DNA of 64,000 nucleotides, taken from positions 1,178,001 to 1,242,000 of the forward strand of contig PSQN01000012.1 of NCBI GenBank assembly GCA_002989075.1. Direction: 5' to 3'. The position numbers and the translations under genes were made by a program. This stretch comes from Arthonia radiata (lineage: Eukaryota > Ascomycota > Arthoniomycetes > Arthoniales > Arthoniaceae). Each line of letters starts with the position of its first letter. Position 1 is the stretch's first letter. Shown here piece by piece: positions 19,245 through 29,700 of the stretch. Below the pieces are notes generated by a model, which made no database searches, was not told where the DNA came from, and saw only the letters and a program-made list of their open reading frames with translations.

Positions 19245-20930
19245 ATGTCCGTCGTGCAAGTGCCGGACAAAACCCCTCTTTACCATTCTCTGTATCCGCA
19301 GATTCAAGCCAAAGTCTCAGAATTGGGGTGGACATCCCCGGAAGACCCGTCTCTTACCGAGTTCATTCTCTTGACGTTGGGTGGTGGAAAGACACAAGAA
19401 ACCTTATATGAGGAAGTCAAGGATCTATTGGAGGACAGTGAATCCGAGAACTTGACCGGCTTCACCCATTGGCTGGTTGAGAAGATAACCACAGAAGCTG
19501 CACAAGCCGACAATACGACTGGCGCTGCACCTCCGCAGCAGCCATCAACTTCTGGTGTGAACGGCAGTGGCGACCAAGTAAACGCGCAAGATGGTGCGTC
19601 CGCTGATGGCGCGTCTGGCGAGCAAGATCACGGCGGGATGGATGAGGACATGAGCGAAGTGCCAACCGGTCCTGCAAATGGCGCAATGCAAGTCATGAGC
19701 TTTGACACGCCATCTTTTACAAATACTAACAGTGAAAGCAGTCCAAGTGGCCCAAAGTCAATGCAAGGTCCTGCCCGAGGCGGACGCGGTGGCCGTGGCG
19801 GTCGCGCCTCAATGAATGCGCCCGAGACATCATTACACCGAATAAAGGGCACAGCCAACGCCGGCAGAATCAACTCACACAGTGGACGCGACTCGCCTAG
19901 AGGAGTGCCGCGAGGACCAAGAGGTGGCTTTCGACAAAATACGGGTCGAGGCGGTATGAACGGTGTTAACATACAAGCTGTACAACAGGCCGCACAACCA
20001 GTGGCTGCCATGCCATCATTCACACCCGAACAACAGAGCTTCGTTGCCAACATGATGACTGAAAACATGCAGATGCTCGCATCCATGTTTGCGCAACAAC
20101 AACAGCAGACGCAGATGAGTCCCGGTGGAGGCGGTTTCAACATGGGAGGCCCTGGTGCAGGAGGTCCACGAGGTCGCGGCGGTCGATCACTGTTCGATAG
20201 AGTCGAGGGGCGGAATCAGCGCGGCGGTGGACACCATCAAAAGCAGCAACAGCAAGCTGCGCAGAATGGCGAGAGCCAGAACGGCGACAGTGTTGAGCTC
20301 ACATCATCCATGGAGGTTGAGACCAACTCACAGACCCAGCGGCCAGACGCATCAAGCACACTGTGTAAGTTCAACCTCTTCTGCACCAAGCCTGATTGCA
20401 CCTTCGCCCATCAGTCACCCGCCGCGCCACCCAGCACTGAAGTCGACATGAGCGATGATTGCAAGTACGGTGCCAGCTGCAAGAACAGGAAGTGCGCTGG
20501 CAAGCATCCATCACCGGCATCCGCCGCCGCGCAACAAGAGCCGCCACTGTGCAAATACTTCCCCAACTGCCAGAACCCATACTGCACGTTCCTTCATCCC
20601 GCTGGACCACCGTGCCGCAATGGCGCGGACTGCACGACACCGAACTGCCCCTTCACACACAACCCAACGCCGTGCAGATTCAATCCCTGCACAAACCCGT
20701 CATGTCAGTTCAAGCACGCGGAGGGCCAGAAGCAGGTAGCGGATAAGGCGGCCATGTTCAGCAAGTCGAAGTGGGTCAACCCGGAGTTGAGAGGTGGGAG
20801 CGTTGCAGGAAGTGAGGATCATATGAGCGAGCGGAAGTTCATCGACGAGAACGCAGCGGAGGAGGTGATCATTCCGGGGTCGTCGCAGCCGTCGGCGGAG
20901 CCGCAAGCAGAGGATGTGGAGGTTTCGTGA
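19245..20930 (+). CDS. NAB2: nuclear poly(A)-RNA-binding protein Nab2
   Basis: Nab2 binds poly(A) tails in the nucleus, limits tail length and helps mRNA export. The product is 561 aa, intronless. The start is placed at 19245 (MSVVQVPDKTPLYHSLYPQI), nine codons inside the open frame, because this begins the conserved domain. Residues 1-95 form the PWI-like N-terminal fold (LTEFILLTLGGGKTQETLY, FTHWLVEKI). Residues about 170-240 carry RGG motifs, followed by a short poly-Gln run near 285. Residues about 374-493 hold five CCCH zinc fingers of the short Nab2 type: CKFNLFCTKPDCTFAH, CKYGASCKNRKCAGKH, CKYFPNCQNPYCTFLH, CRNGADCTTPNCPFTH and CRFNPCTNPSCQFKH. Yeast has seven; five is common in filamentous fungi. 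The C-terminus is acidic. Confidence 0.92.
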   Translation: MSVVQVPDKTPLYHSLYPQIQAKVSELGWTSPEDPSLTEFILLTLGGGKTQETLYEEVKDLLEDSESENLTGFTHWLVEKITTEAAQADNTTGAAPPQQPSTSGVNGSGDQVNAQDGASADGASGEQDHGGMDEDMSEVPTGPANGAMQVMSFDTPSFTNTNSESSPSGPKSMQGPARGGRGGRGGRASMNAPETSLHRIKGTANAGRINSHSGRDSPRGVPRGPRGGFRQNTGRGGMNGVNIQAVQQAAQPVAAMPSFTPEQQSFVANMMTENMQMLASMFAQQQQQTQMSPGGGGFNMGGPGAGGPRGRGGRSLFDRVEGRNQRGGGHHQKQQQQAAQNGESQNGDSVELTSSMEVETNSQTQRPDASSTLCKFNLFCTKPDCTFAHQSPAAPPSTEVDMSDDCKYGASCKNRKCAGKHPSPASAAAQQEPPLCKYFPNCQNPYCTFLHPAGPPCRNGADCTTPNCPFTHNPTPCRFNPCTNPSCQFKHAEGQKQVADKAAMFSKSKWVNPELRGGSVAGSEDHMSERKFIDENAAEEVIIPGSSQPSAEPQAEDVEVS

Positions 20931-21341
20931 GTGGGGATGGGAAGCGCAAGGAGGTGCGCAAAGGTGCGCGAATGATGTTGAACAGGAGCTGCAGCGAAGT
21001 CTCCGAGATTGACATCCAGCATGGCTGCTGTGTATGAATAAGCACGGGAAAGGAGTCGCTGTTGTCACGAGTTGGCGTCGACGTGCGCCTGTTGGCATAG
21101 ATCGACCTTTAATGAATGCCTTTGCGGCTTTGGTGCTGCTACTGCAATTACTCAGCTTCTTGTCCCTTCATGTGCACAAATCTCCAAAAGGATAGTCTTC
21201 ATGTTCTCGGTAACTTGCATCGATTGGCTTGTAGCGAGTCATGACGAGCGATCTCATTACTCGCACACCCGAACTTTCTGCTGACCTTCAATCGTTGCAG
21301 GACAGGCTTCAATGCGGTCCTCTCTGTAATCCTCCCTTGCC
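20931..21341. other. intergenic between NAB2 and HEM14
   Basis: These 411 bp hold the NAB2 3' end and the HEM14 promoter, both genes on the plus strand. I see no further gene or firm element. Confidence 0.5.
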
Positions 21342-23649
21342 ATGCCAATAAGATCCAATGGCATCCTGAGCCATGTAATCCTAGCTCCAAAAAGCACTTG
21401 CGATCGCTGCGTCCGCAGAAGCTTCCACACCGCACTCCGATCCACCGTCCAATATTCCAGACCTCGGCGCACACCCCACAGACAGCTGCGCCCATTTCAG
21501 TCGCATCGAACATATGCATCCACGACAGGTGAAATCAAACATGTTGCCATCCTCGGCGGCGGCATCACCGGTCTCAGCGCCGCCCACTACATCACAGAAG
21601 AGTTCCCTAACGCCAAGGTAACGATCGTGGAAAGCCAGCCGCGCCTTGGCGGATGGCTGCGCTCGACTGAGATCGATACTGAAGATGGTACTGTCATATT
21701 CGAGTCTGGGCCGAGATCATTAAGGCTGCAGGGCGCGAATGGTGCGCTTATGCTGAGGCTGGTAGGTGTTGCTCCCTTCGACTGTCCACTCCACCGCTGC
21801 GAGTCCACATTGCACGCCCAGCCCACCGCAATATCTGCAACGCGTAAGAGCTCAAGCTTACCCACCCCCGCAGATCCAAAACCTCAATCTCACCGACAAA
21901 GTCCTCGTCACACCCCGCACCTCCCCCGCCGCCCAAAACCGCTTCCTCTACTACCCTGACTCTCTCGTCCGGCTCCCAGGCCCCGGCCGCCTCCTCGACA
22001 ACATCCGCACAATCTTCACGGAACCGGCGTTCAAGAACTTCTTCCGCGCCCTCTGGCGCGAGATCGACACGCCCCGCCGGCCGGAATCCCTCAAAGACGA
22101 GTCCGTCGGCGACTTCATCGCGCGGCGGCTGAACAAGGACGTGGCCAACAACATCGCGTCCGGTGTGTTCCACGGGATCTACGCGGGCGACATCTGGCAG
22201 CTCAGCATGAAGAGCCTGTTACCGCTGCAGTGGGAGCAGGAGTGGCGGAGCGAGGGGCTGGTCAATGCCGGAGTGGAGGCGTTTATACAGAAGCGGGGAT
22301 GGCAGTTCTGCGACGATCTGGAGTGTCAGATGGAGGTGCAGGAGGTGGCGTTGGAGGAGGAGCTGAAGGAGAAGGTGCGGGCGGCGAGTGTGATTACGTT
22401 TGAGCGGGGGCTGGGGATGTTGAGTGAGGCGTTGGAGGAGCGGTTGCGGGAGACGGGGGATGTGAAAATGTTGAAGGGACGGAGGGCGGTGGGGATTAAG
22501 GGCACGGCGGGGGCGTATGAGGTGAGTGTTCACTCCCTCGTTGGGGTTGGCGGTGGTGTGTGGGACTGTGAAATGCTTATGTTTGTTTTTAGATCGCCAC
22601 GAAGCCTACGGAATCGAATGAACACGACCCTTCGATCCAATGTTCGCATGTTATCTCTACGCTTGCGCCGCATACGCTGCCACAACTGCTTGAGACTATT
22701 GATGCGGAGAAGACGACTGCGTTCCCGTATACGCCCTCCAATCCCGCTCGCGCCGCCAACGTCGCGGTCGTGAACCTCTACTACCGAACGCCCGACCTGC
22801 TCCTGCAGACCGCCCCGCCTAACATGCATCCCCGCCATCTCAAGCCGAACGGTGAGTCTTTTCTTCCCGTCGTCCTCACCCCTCCATACCATCTCCTACC
22901 GCCACGTCCGTCAAGTGATAATAACAGATCACGTGACACCCCTCCATTCCTCTCACCCAATCGACTAACGAACCCTCTCAGGCCTCCAAGGCTTCGGCTA
23001 CCTAATCCCGCAATCCGTCCCCTTCGCCTCCAATCCCGAGCGCGCCCTCGGCGTCATCTTCGACTCCGACATCTCTCCGTCTCTCCACACAACCGTCACA
23101 CCCGACAAACTCGGTACCCGTCTCACAGTGATGTTAGGAGGCCACTACTGGGACGACTGGACCTCCCTGCCCTCTTCGTCCGACTGCTCCGCCATGGCGC
23201 AATCCATCCTTTCCCGGCATTTGGGGATCACCGAACCCCCACTCGCGGTGCGCGCAAATGTGCACAGGAACTGCATACCACAGTATCTCGTTGGACACAG
23301 TGAGAAAATGGCGAAACTGCATGAGACGTTGCAGAGGGAGGAGTTCAAGGGGATTAAGGTGGCGGGGAGTTGGTATACGGGCGTGGGGGTGAATGATTGC
23401 GTGAGGGGGGGGTGGGAGGTCGTTCGTTGTCTTAAGGGTGGGGTGGGCGGCGGAGATCTGGGGAGTGGAGGAGGTGGGGGTGGTACCGGGGTTGCAGGTG
23501 GGATTGGAGTAAGGACCGGGTTAGAGAGATTCAAAGACCGCCCAATGGCCCTCTGCGAACGACGAGACGGCGCGGTAGTAGTGCGGAAGGTGGATGAGAG
23601 TGCGCGGGGCAGGTTTGAGCGGGTGGAGGGCGCGAGGGGGAAGGCTTGA
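21342..23649 (+). CDS. HEM14: protoporphyrinogen oxidase (haem biosynthesis)
   Basis: The enzyme oxidises protoporphyrinogen IX to protoporphyrin IX with FAD on the mitochondrial inner membrane, the penultimate haem step. Exons are 21342-21761, 21874-22521, 22593-22851 and 22982-23649. Introns of 112, 71 and 130 bp use donors GTAGGT, GTGAGT and GTGAGT and acceptors CGCAG, TTTAG and CTCAG. Phases join and give 664 aa. An Arg-rich targeting peptide (about 1-62) precedes the FAD-binding VAILGGGITGLSAAHYI and the VTIVESQPRLGGWLRS strand. Later segments include FESGPRSLRLQG, FYYPDSLVRLPG-like LYYPDSLVRLPGPGR, GVFHGIYAGDIWQLSMKSL, and near the end IKVAGSWYTGVGVNDCVRGG, the usual C-terminal FAD contact. 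A Gly-rich insert follows that segment. It converges on DRN1 with 141 bp between. Confidence 0.92.
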
Positions 23650-23790
23650 ACATGGCATGAAGCATGGAATATGTGTGACGGTGTGTAGGGAATTGGAAAT
23701 GAACATAGTATTCGTCCAATTCCTGACTATTCGCCTTATTCAAACACTCGCTGATCCCGTCGCTAGCCGCTGCTCCTTGGCAAACACCTC

Positions 23791-26443
23791 TCAAACTGTA
23801 CTTCCCACATCCAACCTCGCAGCACGCACGCTCTCCATCGCACCCTCCCCACTCTCCCCCTCCTTCCTCAACTTCTCAAACGCAACCTTGGCCGCTTCCG
23901 CCCCCGCGGTCTCAGCTTCAAACCCTTCATCGCACATCTGCCAGTGTTCGCGCTCGCGCTTATTCAGCAACCCGGCCAGGACCGCGCGTCCGAACTGCGC
24001 GGGGAAGAATTCGTCGGGGTTGAGTTTCATTTTCAGTACCACTTCTTTCCCGCTTCCAGGCTGCGCAGGTGATTTGCCGTTTGGAGCGGCTCCAGTACCG
24101 ATGATCTCGCGTATTGAAGGCGGGGGGGATATGTAGAGTGTGAATGTTTCGTCGCCGTCGCCATCATCAACTTTGTCAGCGCTGGAAGATTGAGTGTTCG
24201 CAGAGGGAGGGTCAGAGAACGCAAGACCAAGGCTCCGAGCATCATTCCGGAAAGTCTGCTCGACGACGCCGGAAGTGACGAGGCGGGAGGGGACGCCGAT
24301 GACCTGCCAGAGGATGTGAGGGATGCGGGGGCGCGCGAGTTCGAGGGTTATGGTTGCGAGGGAGGCGGAGGAGGCGGTTGTGAGGAGGTGGGCTATGCGG
24401 TGGCTTGGGTGGTGTTAGTGTGGTTGGGAAGGTGGGTGGTGTGGGTTTGGTGTCGGTGAGATGCGGAATGGGCCAAGCTGGGGTAGGGGCGACAGGCTAC
24501 GTGAGAGAAGAGGGTGTCGGATGGGAGGTTTAGAAGTGAGGGGTTCCAGCGGGAAGGAAGACTTACCGGTATTGGTGAAGCTCTACGAGCGTTGAGGCGC
24601 GGCTGGAGGGGTCAGGAAGCGCGGCGATGGATGAGGCGTGCACGATGGGCGTGAGGATGTAGTGGGTAGGTAATAAGGTTGGAGCTGGGGTGCGCGGTGT
24701 AAGTGGTCCTGCACAGATGTGTCAGCTTTCAGTGCCAAGGTTGACTTAGCACCGTCATCGGAGCAGCCGTGTGCCGAGCAGATGGCGCGTGGAACTCACC
24801 CTTCGCAACGGTACAATATACCTGCTCCCCTACGTCCACAACCAGGTGCTCCTGCGCTGCTGAGTTGTCTAGACACAAGAAGCATTGAGCCCGATCGTAC
24901 GGATCTTTGTTCGGCTTCATCCGCTTTGGACCAGCGAGTCCGCCGTGTATTCGCCTGGCACCTGGCTCAGATTCGTACGGTCGCTTCGGTGGCGCATTGA
25001 CTCGCGGCTGATACACGCCTTCCCATGGCGCTCGTGGGATTTTCTCGGGCCTATCCGTGAAGTCGACCACGTTCTGGTCATAGTTGAAGCAATACTCAGC
25101 CTTCGCCTTCCGGGTGTTGCCAACCTCGGCGAAGCTCTCAAACCACGTGATGCGGTGTAGATGATGTGAGTCTGGCGTGCGGTTGTAAGTTTGGTAAAAG
25201 GACTTCTGGAAGTAGAAGGCGCGGTGGGCACCGGACAGTACGTATCGCGGGAGGCAAGCTTTGATCAGGTCGAGGGCCTTGGGGTCGATGGGGACTTGAG
25301 GGTCGTCGTCAGGGTTGTTGCGGAGCTGAGGCGGCCAGCACGTGGGTGTGAGAAGGATGTCGAGCGGCCGTGTTTGCGGAGCAGCGGCTTGAAGGGTGCT
25401 TGAGTTGCTGGTGTTTACGACGTCGGGATCGTCATTGTAGTTTAGGGTTTTTGTAGGAGCTGCGGTGGGGCGTGAGGTGGGTGAGTAGACTCCGATACGT
25501 ATACCTATAGGTTTTTTAGCGATAATGACGTGGCCTAGAGTCATAACGACGACCGGTGGGCCGGGTCGAATGAGATGAGAGATCGGTTGACAGGAAGGCA
25601 TAGAGGCTTTGGGAGGACAGAGCAGCGAACAGTCCGTCGAAGAAGGCTTGAAAATGTCGGGTGGGCAGGGGCTAAGGGGTCGGCGGGACGAAGAGCGCGA
25701 AAAGCGGGAATGGTGAGCTTACCATCTTCGGTTGTGAGCACTTCACCGGAAGGGAGATACGTCAAATTCGTATGGACGTCGTTCGAGTCAGAAATGTCGA
25801 GACGCAGCCGAATGTCGCGAGGGAGATCATAGCGGCCTTTCGTGAAGTACACGGGTATCGGAAAGTTGATGCCGCTGAAGTCGTGTTTGACGTCTTCGAC
25901 CAAAGGATCTTCGAAGAGGTCGCCGATGACGATGCAAAGGCTGAGGCCTTGGAGGAAATATGTCAGTAACTAACATCGATTGATAGTTGATGATCATCAT
26001 GCCCTTAATTTAAACATCTGCAGAAGCAATAGTCACAAACGCAACAAGAGCATATGATGAAGAAGCGGGTAGAGGTAGTGGCATCTTACCTTGGCCAGTG
26101 TTCTGTTCTTGCGCATCATGGAGCTTCCACAACCGGCCCAACAGGCGGATCAGATCTCCCTGGATGGAGCCGCAGACATAGCTAAAACATGTTAGCCGTA
26201 GGCTTAGCAATACCAAGTCCGATCGCTTATGTCGCGAAAAGGGGAGACTGGGGCGGAAAGCAATTGGTGGTTTATTTCCGTTGCAGGTGCCAGGGTTGAT
26301 GATGGTGATCATGAGGATAAAGCATATGCAGGAGCTGCTGGTAATGATGCAGGCGAGGAGCTGACGCGGCGGAGCATGGCTGCTGCCGCTGTCTTGTGCA
26401 TGCGGGAGCAACGAAAACTTCGCACTCACACTTTGACCTTCAT
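23791..26443 (-). CDS. DRN1: CwfJ/Drn1 family, lariat-debranching-associated protein
   Basis: Drn1/CWF19L1-type proteins associate with the late spliceosome and the debranching enzyme Dbr1 and act in intron-lariat turnover. Six exons: 26443-26430, 26181-26090, 25947-25723, 25504-24800, 24708-24567 and 24403-23791, giving 596 aa. The first exon is 14 nt and codes MKVKV. Joined exons read MKVKVYVCGSIQGDLIRLLG, then LCIVIGDLF and FPIPVYFTKGRYDLP, the N-terminal metallophosphatase-like fold. CwfJ domain 1 spans about 330-460 (CFLCLDNSAAQEHLVVDVG, then THYILTPIVHASSIAAL across the fourth intron). CwfJ domain 2 closes the protein (FPAQFGRAVLAGLLNKRERE, HW). All phases match; the 218-bp intron 25722-25505 has the least certain acceptor. 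It shares a divergent promoter with UTP20. Confidence 0.85.
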
Positions 26444-26748
26444 CGAGATTGCCGCAGCACTTTGACGGTGTCCATGTGATGACGGAAGCGAAGGTGACAC
26501 CTCAATACGAGACTTGCAGAGGAGTCATTCCGTTCAATCTTGTGCTTCGCGCTCAGCATCATTCTCCTTGAGCTGGGCCCGGGCAGAAAAGGAGAAGTCT
26601 GATTAGGGTTAGGGTGCGACTCTGGAACTTACCCAAAAAGGAGATACGCACCGAACTCAGATTTGCTCTCCGCCTCAGATCTGCCCGTTGCGCATGCTTG
26701 GCTGTACTTCATCCCCACCCCAATCTTCAATTATCGGCCACAGCGTCA
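26444..26748. promoter_or_regulatory. divergent DRN1/UTP20 promoter with telomere-type repeats
   Basis: These 305 bp separate two divergent starts. TTAGGGTTAGGG, two units of the telomere repeat, lies at 26603-26614, about 135 bp from the UTP20 ATG. In yeasts such sites bind Tbf1-type factors in promoters of snoRNA and ribosome-biogenesis genes; that role is inferred here. Confidence 0.5.
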
Positions 26749-29700
26749 ATGTCGAAAGCCATGATGAAGAGACCTGGCGCTCCTATCCAAGGCCCACCTC
26801 TGAAGCGCAAGAGCCACACACAAACCACCAAGAACCACCGGTTTGAGTCGTTTTCGTCCCGGATCGCCACAACCAAGATCGCACCATTTCGCATCAATGA
26901 AGCCGAACGCAAGCTTCACGCAGATGTTGAAGACCAACAGTCGCACTTCAGGATCTGTCTCGACAAATGGCGGGACCAGAACATGTCGTCTGTGTTCACC
27001 GCCTTCTCCGAAGAGATCGAACCGTACTGTCAAAGCCTGACAATGGTCGTCCATCATCGCGCCGACATCGTCAACCTTCTCTTGCAGTACCTCGACAAAC
27101 GAGACGTCCATTCGCTTGAGCCTCTCTTTGAGCTTCTTGTCCGCCTTGCTGATGACCTTTGGCTTCGGTTCGAGGAGCACTTCGAACGTTGTATAGGTGC
27201 TGCCGCAGATATCGCTGCCGCACATCCCGACGCCGAAGCCGTTGAGTGGAGCTTCGATGCCATGACCGGTCTGTTCAAGCGCTTTGCACGAGTCCTAGAG
27301 GAGAATCTTGTCCCGCTCTTTTCTCTCATGTCACCACTTCTCGGCAAGACGCGCCAAAAAGCTCACGTGAGCCGTTTCTCTGCTGAAGCAATGAGCTTTC
27401 TGGTGCGTCGATCTGCTTCAGTAGTCAGCGATGCGGATGAATCACCTTTGGAAGCACTCATTGAACATGCTCTCAATGATCTTGCAGACACACCAGAGCC
27501 GCAGCGTCCACAATACCAGTTCGGCCTCATGACAATGTTTTCGGACGCAATCAAAAACACCCATTTGCGGGTTCGCGAAAGCGGCGCTGATATAGTTGCA
27601 GCTCTTCTCAAGCGTGTCTTCGCCCTTGGGTCTCATGGTGACGATGAGAAGCTGGCTCTGGCCCGTCAGACATTGGAAGGAGTCTTGATCAGTGTTATAC
27701 ACCATACTAACGTCGAGACCTTTGAGCCAGTCCTTAATGAGGTCTTGTCGTATTGCGAAGTTACTGACGAGGGCGACAACTGTCCGAGCAATGTTGCGAC
27801 TGCAGCTAGGTTAGTGTATGTCATTATCGGCGTGAGAAGGGGGACACGCATCTCCAAGGCCGCATGGACGCGGGTGCATATGGTATTGCAGGCTTTGATG
27901 ATCACTCAAGATGACGACTTCAGTCAAGATCCAGACTGTGCCGAGATGATCGTGGCTGCTCTTGCAGCTGCCGTGCAATACGCGCCGCTAGAAACGGTCA
28001 CCCCCCGAATCAACTCGATACTGGCGAGGCTTGAGAAAGGTATCTTCAAGCCGTTGTTCCTTCAATTCTGCATGTTCTTGAATGCCCTTGGTCCGGAGCG
28101 TTTCGCCAGTCTTACTTTCGCCAGTATGCGTGACTTCATCACACGCAACTGGGATGAGTCTCGGACCTCTATACTGGCGCTGCTGTCCAAAGTCACCGTG
28201 CAGCCTACTCTTACTTCCGAATTGGCCCTGAAAAATCTTCTGACAGAGTGTCGAAATCTTCAAGAGCTTATAGGCGATGGCGGTCTGCCCGAACAGATGT
28301 CGTGGCTGTGCGAGCTGGACGCGCAGATGGAATTGCTCATTCAAGCGCCTTTGGTGTCTTCCCAAGCAAAGCTCCATCACGAAATCTTTGAAACCTTTCA
28401 AACCACTATCAATACCGTCTTGCAGGATGAGAGCAGGGCTCAACATGCGACTTTGAAGCACTTCATCTTCGGACGAGCGCTTGAGTGCATGCTTCATGTC
28501 TCGTCTGAGGCCGAGAAGCATCGTGTCGATATAGTAACCATCGTCGAAGCCTCGAAATACCACGCGAGGTCGCCTGGATATCTTCAAGCGCTGCGTTCCA
28601 TGCTTCAAGACGTGGAGCTTGTTCAACAACTGTCCGAGGACAACATGTCGACCCTTGTGGCAAGCCTCAAGTCCAACCTTCACAACCCGTCACACGAGCT
28701 TCGACTTCTCACACTTCAATTGTTGATGCAGGCGTTCGAGAGCAAGCATGAGCATGCAGTCGCGCATTCATTACGACAAGCTCTGAACGTCGAGTCGTCA
28801 ACCTTCGATCCTCGAAACATCCGAACAATCTCTCTCATGGTGCGCAATCTGAGCCACACTGTATCTGAAGCAGATTGCCCTTCGTGGTATCGGCAAGCCA
28901 TTGCGGCTTACTGTCTCGGTCTTCTGCACATCAAGTTGACGCCCATGTGGAATGACGCGATCAACGTGTTGAGCCAGTGCTGCGGATCGCGAGACTCTGA
29001 AGACTTCGTAGTGAGTCTGCTTGTGGATCAATTGAGCGAGTGTGCCATCGAAAACATCGTTGGTGCGCCTGGTCCTGACGAAGGCCCTGCGGAGCTGCCG
29101 AAGAGGATGAATGAGTTCCAGTGTTCCAACCTACTACTCGTCAATCAGATACGCGATAAGTGCTCACAAAACGTCGTGAACACTTCTCAACAACTACGCG
29201 CCCGTTTCGAAAGCCACAACCTACCGCGCAGTGTCGACAGAACTCAGGGCCGCTCGAAGGCGCTCTTGGTGCTCAAGAAGCTACCAAGTCTAGCTGAGAA
29301 GAGATCAAGGCTCTTCGTGCCACTCTTTCTTGATTGGTTTGCTGAGTATCGAGGATCGTCCACCGGCGACGCGCAATTGGACAGCGATGATGAGACGCTT
29401 CCCAGTCCTGGTCCCTCGTCAAGGCCAGTAGTATCTCGAGATGAGAAGAAGGCTATGCTGCAAGTCTTTGCAAGTTTTGAGAATGCAAAGTCGTTGTATC
29501 AAGAGCAGGAGGTGAAGCAGGTGTTGAAGGGTGTCCTCTCAAGTGGTGATGTGAATCTTCAGAGACCAGCCTTGCAAGCGCTCTTTGCCTGGCGCGATCC
29601 ATCCATCAGACCTTATGAAGACGACCTCACTAATCTGCTTGACGACTCTCAGTTCCGCGACGAGCTGACCGTCTTCCTGCATATTGATGACAATGACAGC

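Noticed and set aside
20364-20380. GTAAGT donor-like site in NAB2
   Set aside because: The bases code the first zinc-finger cysteine and the following residues; splicing there would remove a finger and the frame is continuous.
21766-22773. 335-codon frame starting inside the first HEM14 intron
   Set aside because: It is the second HEM14 exon read through flanking introns; the spliced model restores the family sequence at all junctions.
24729-25601. 290-codon minus frame as a stand-alone gene
   Set aside because: It is DRN1 exon 4 extended into introns at both ends; splice sites and phase show a six-exon gene.
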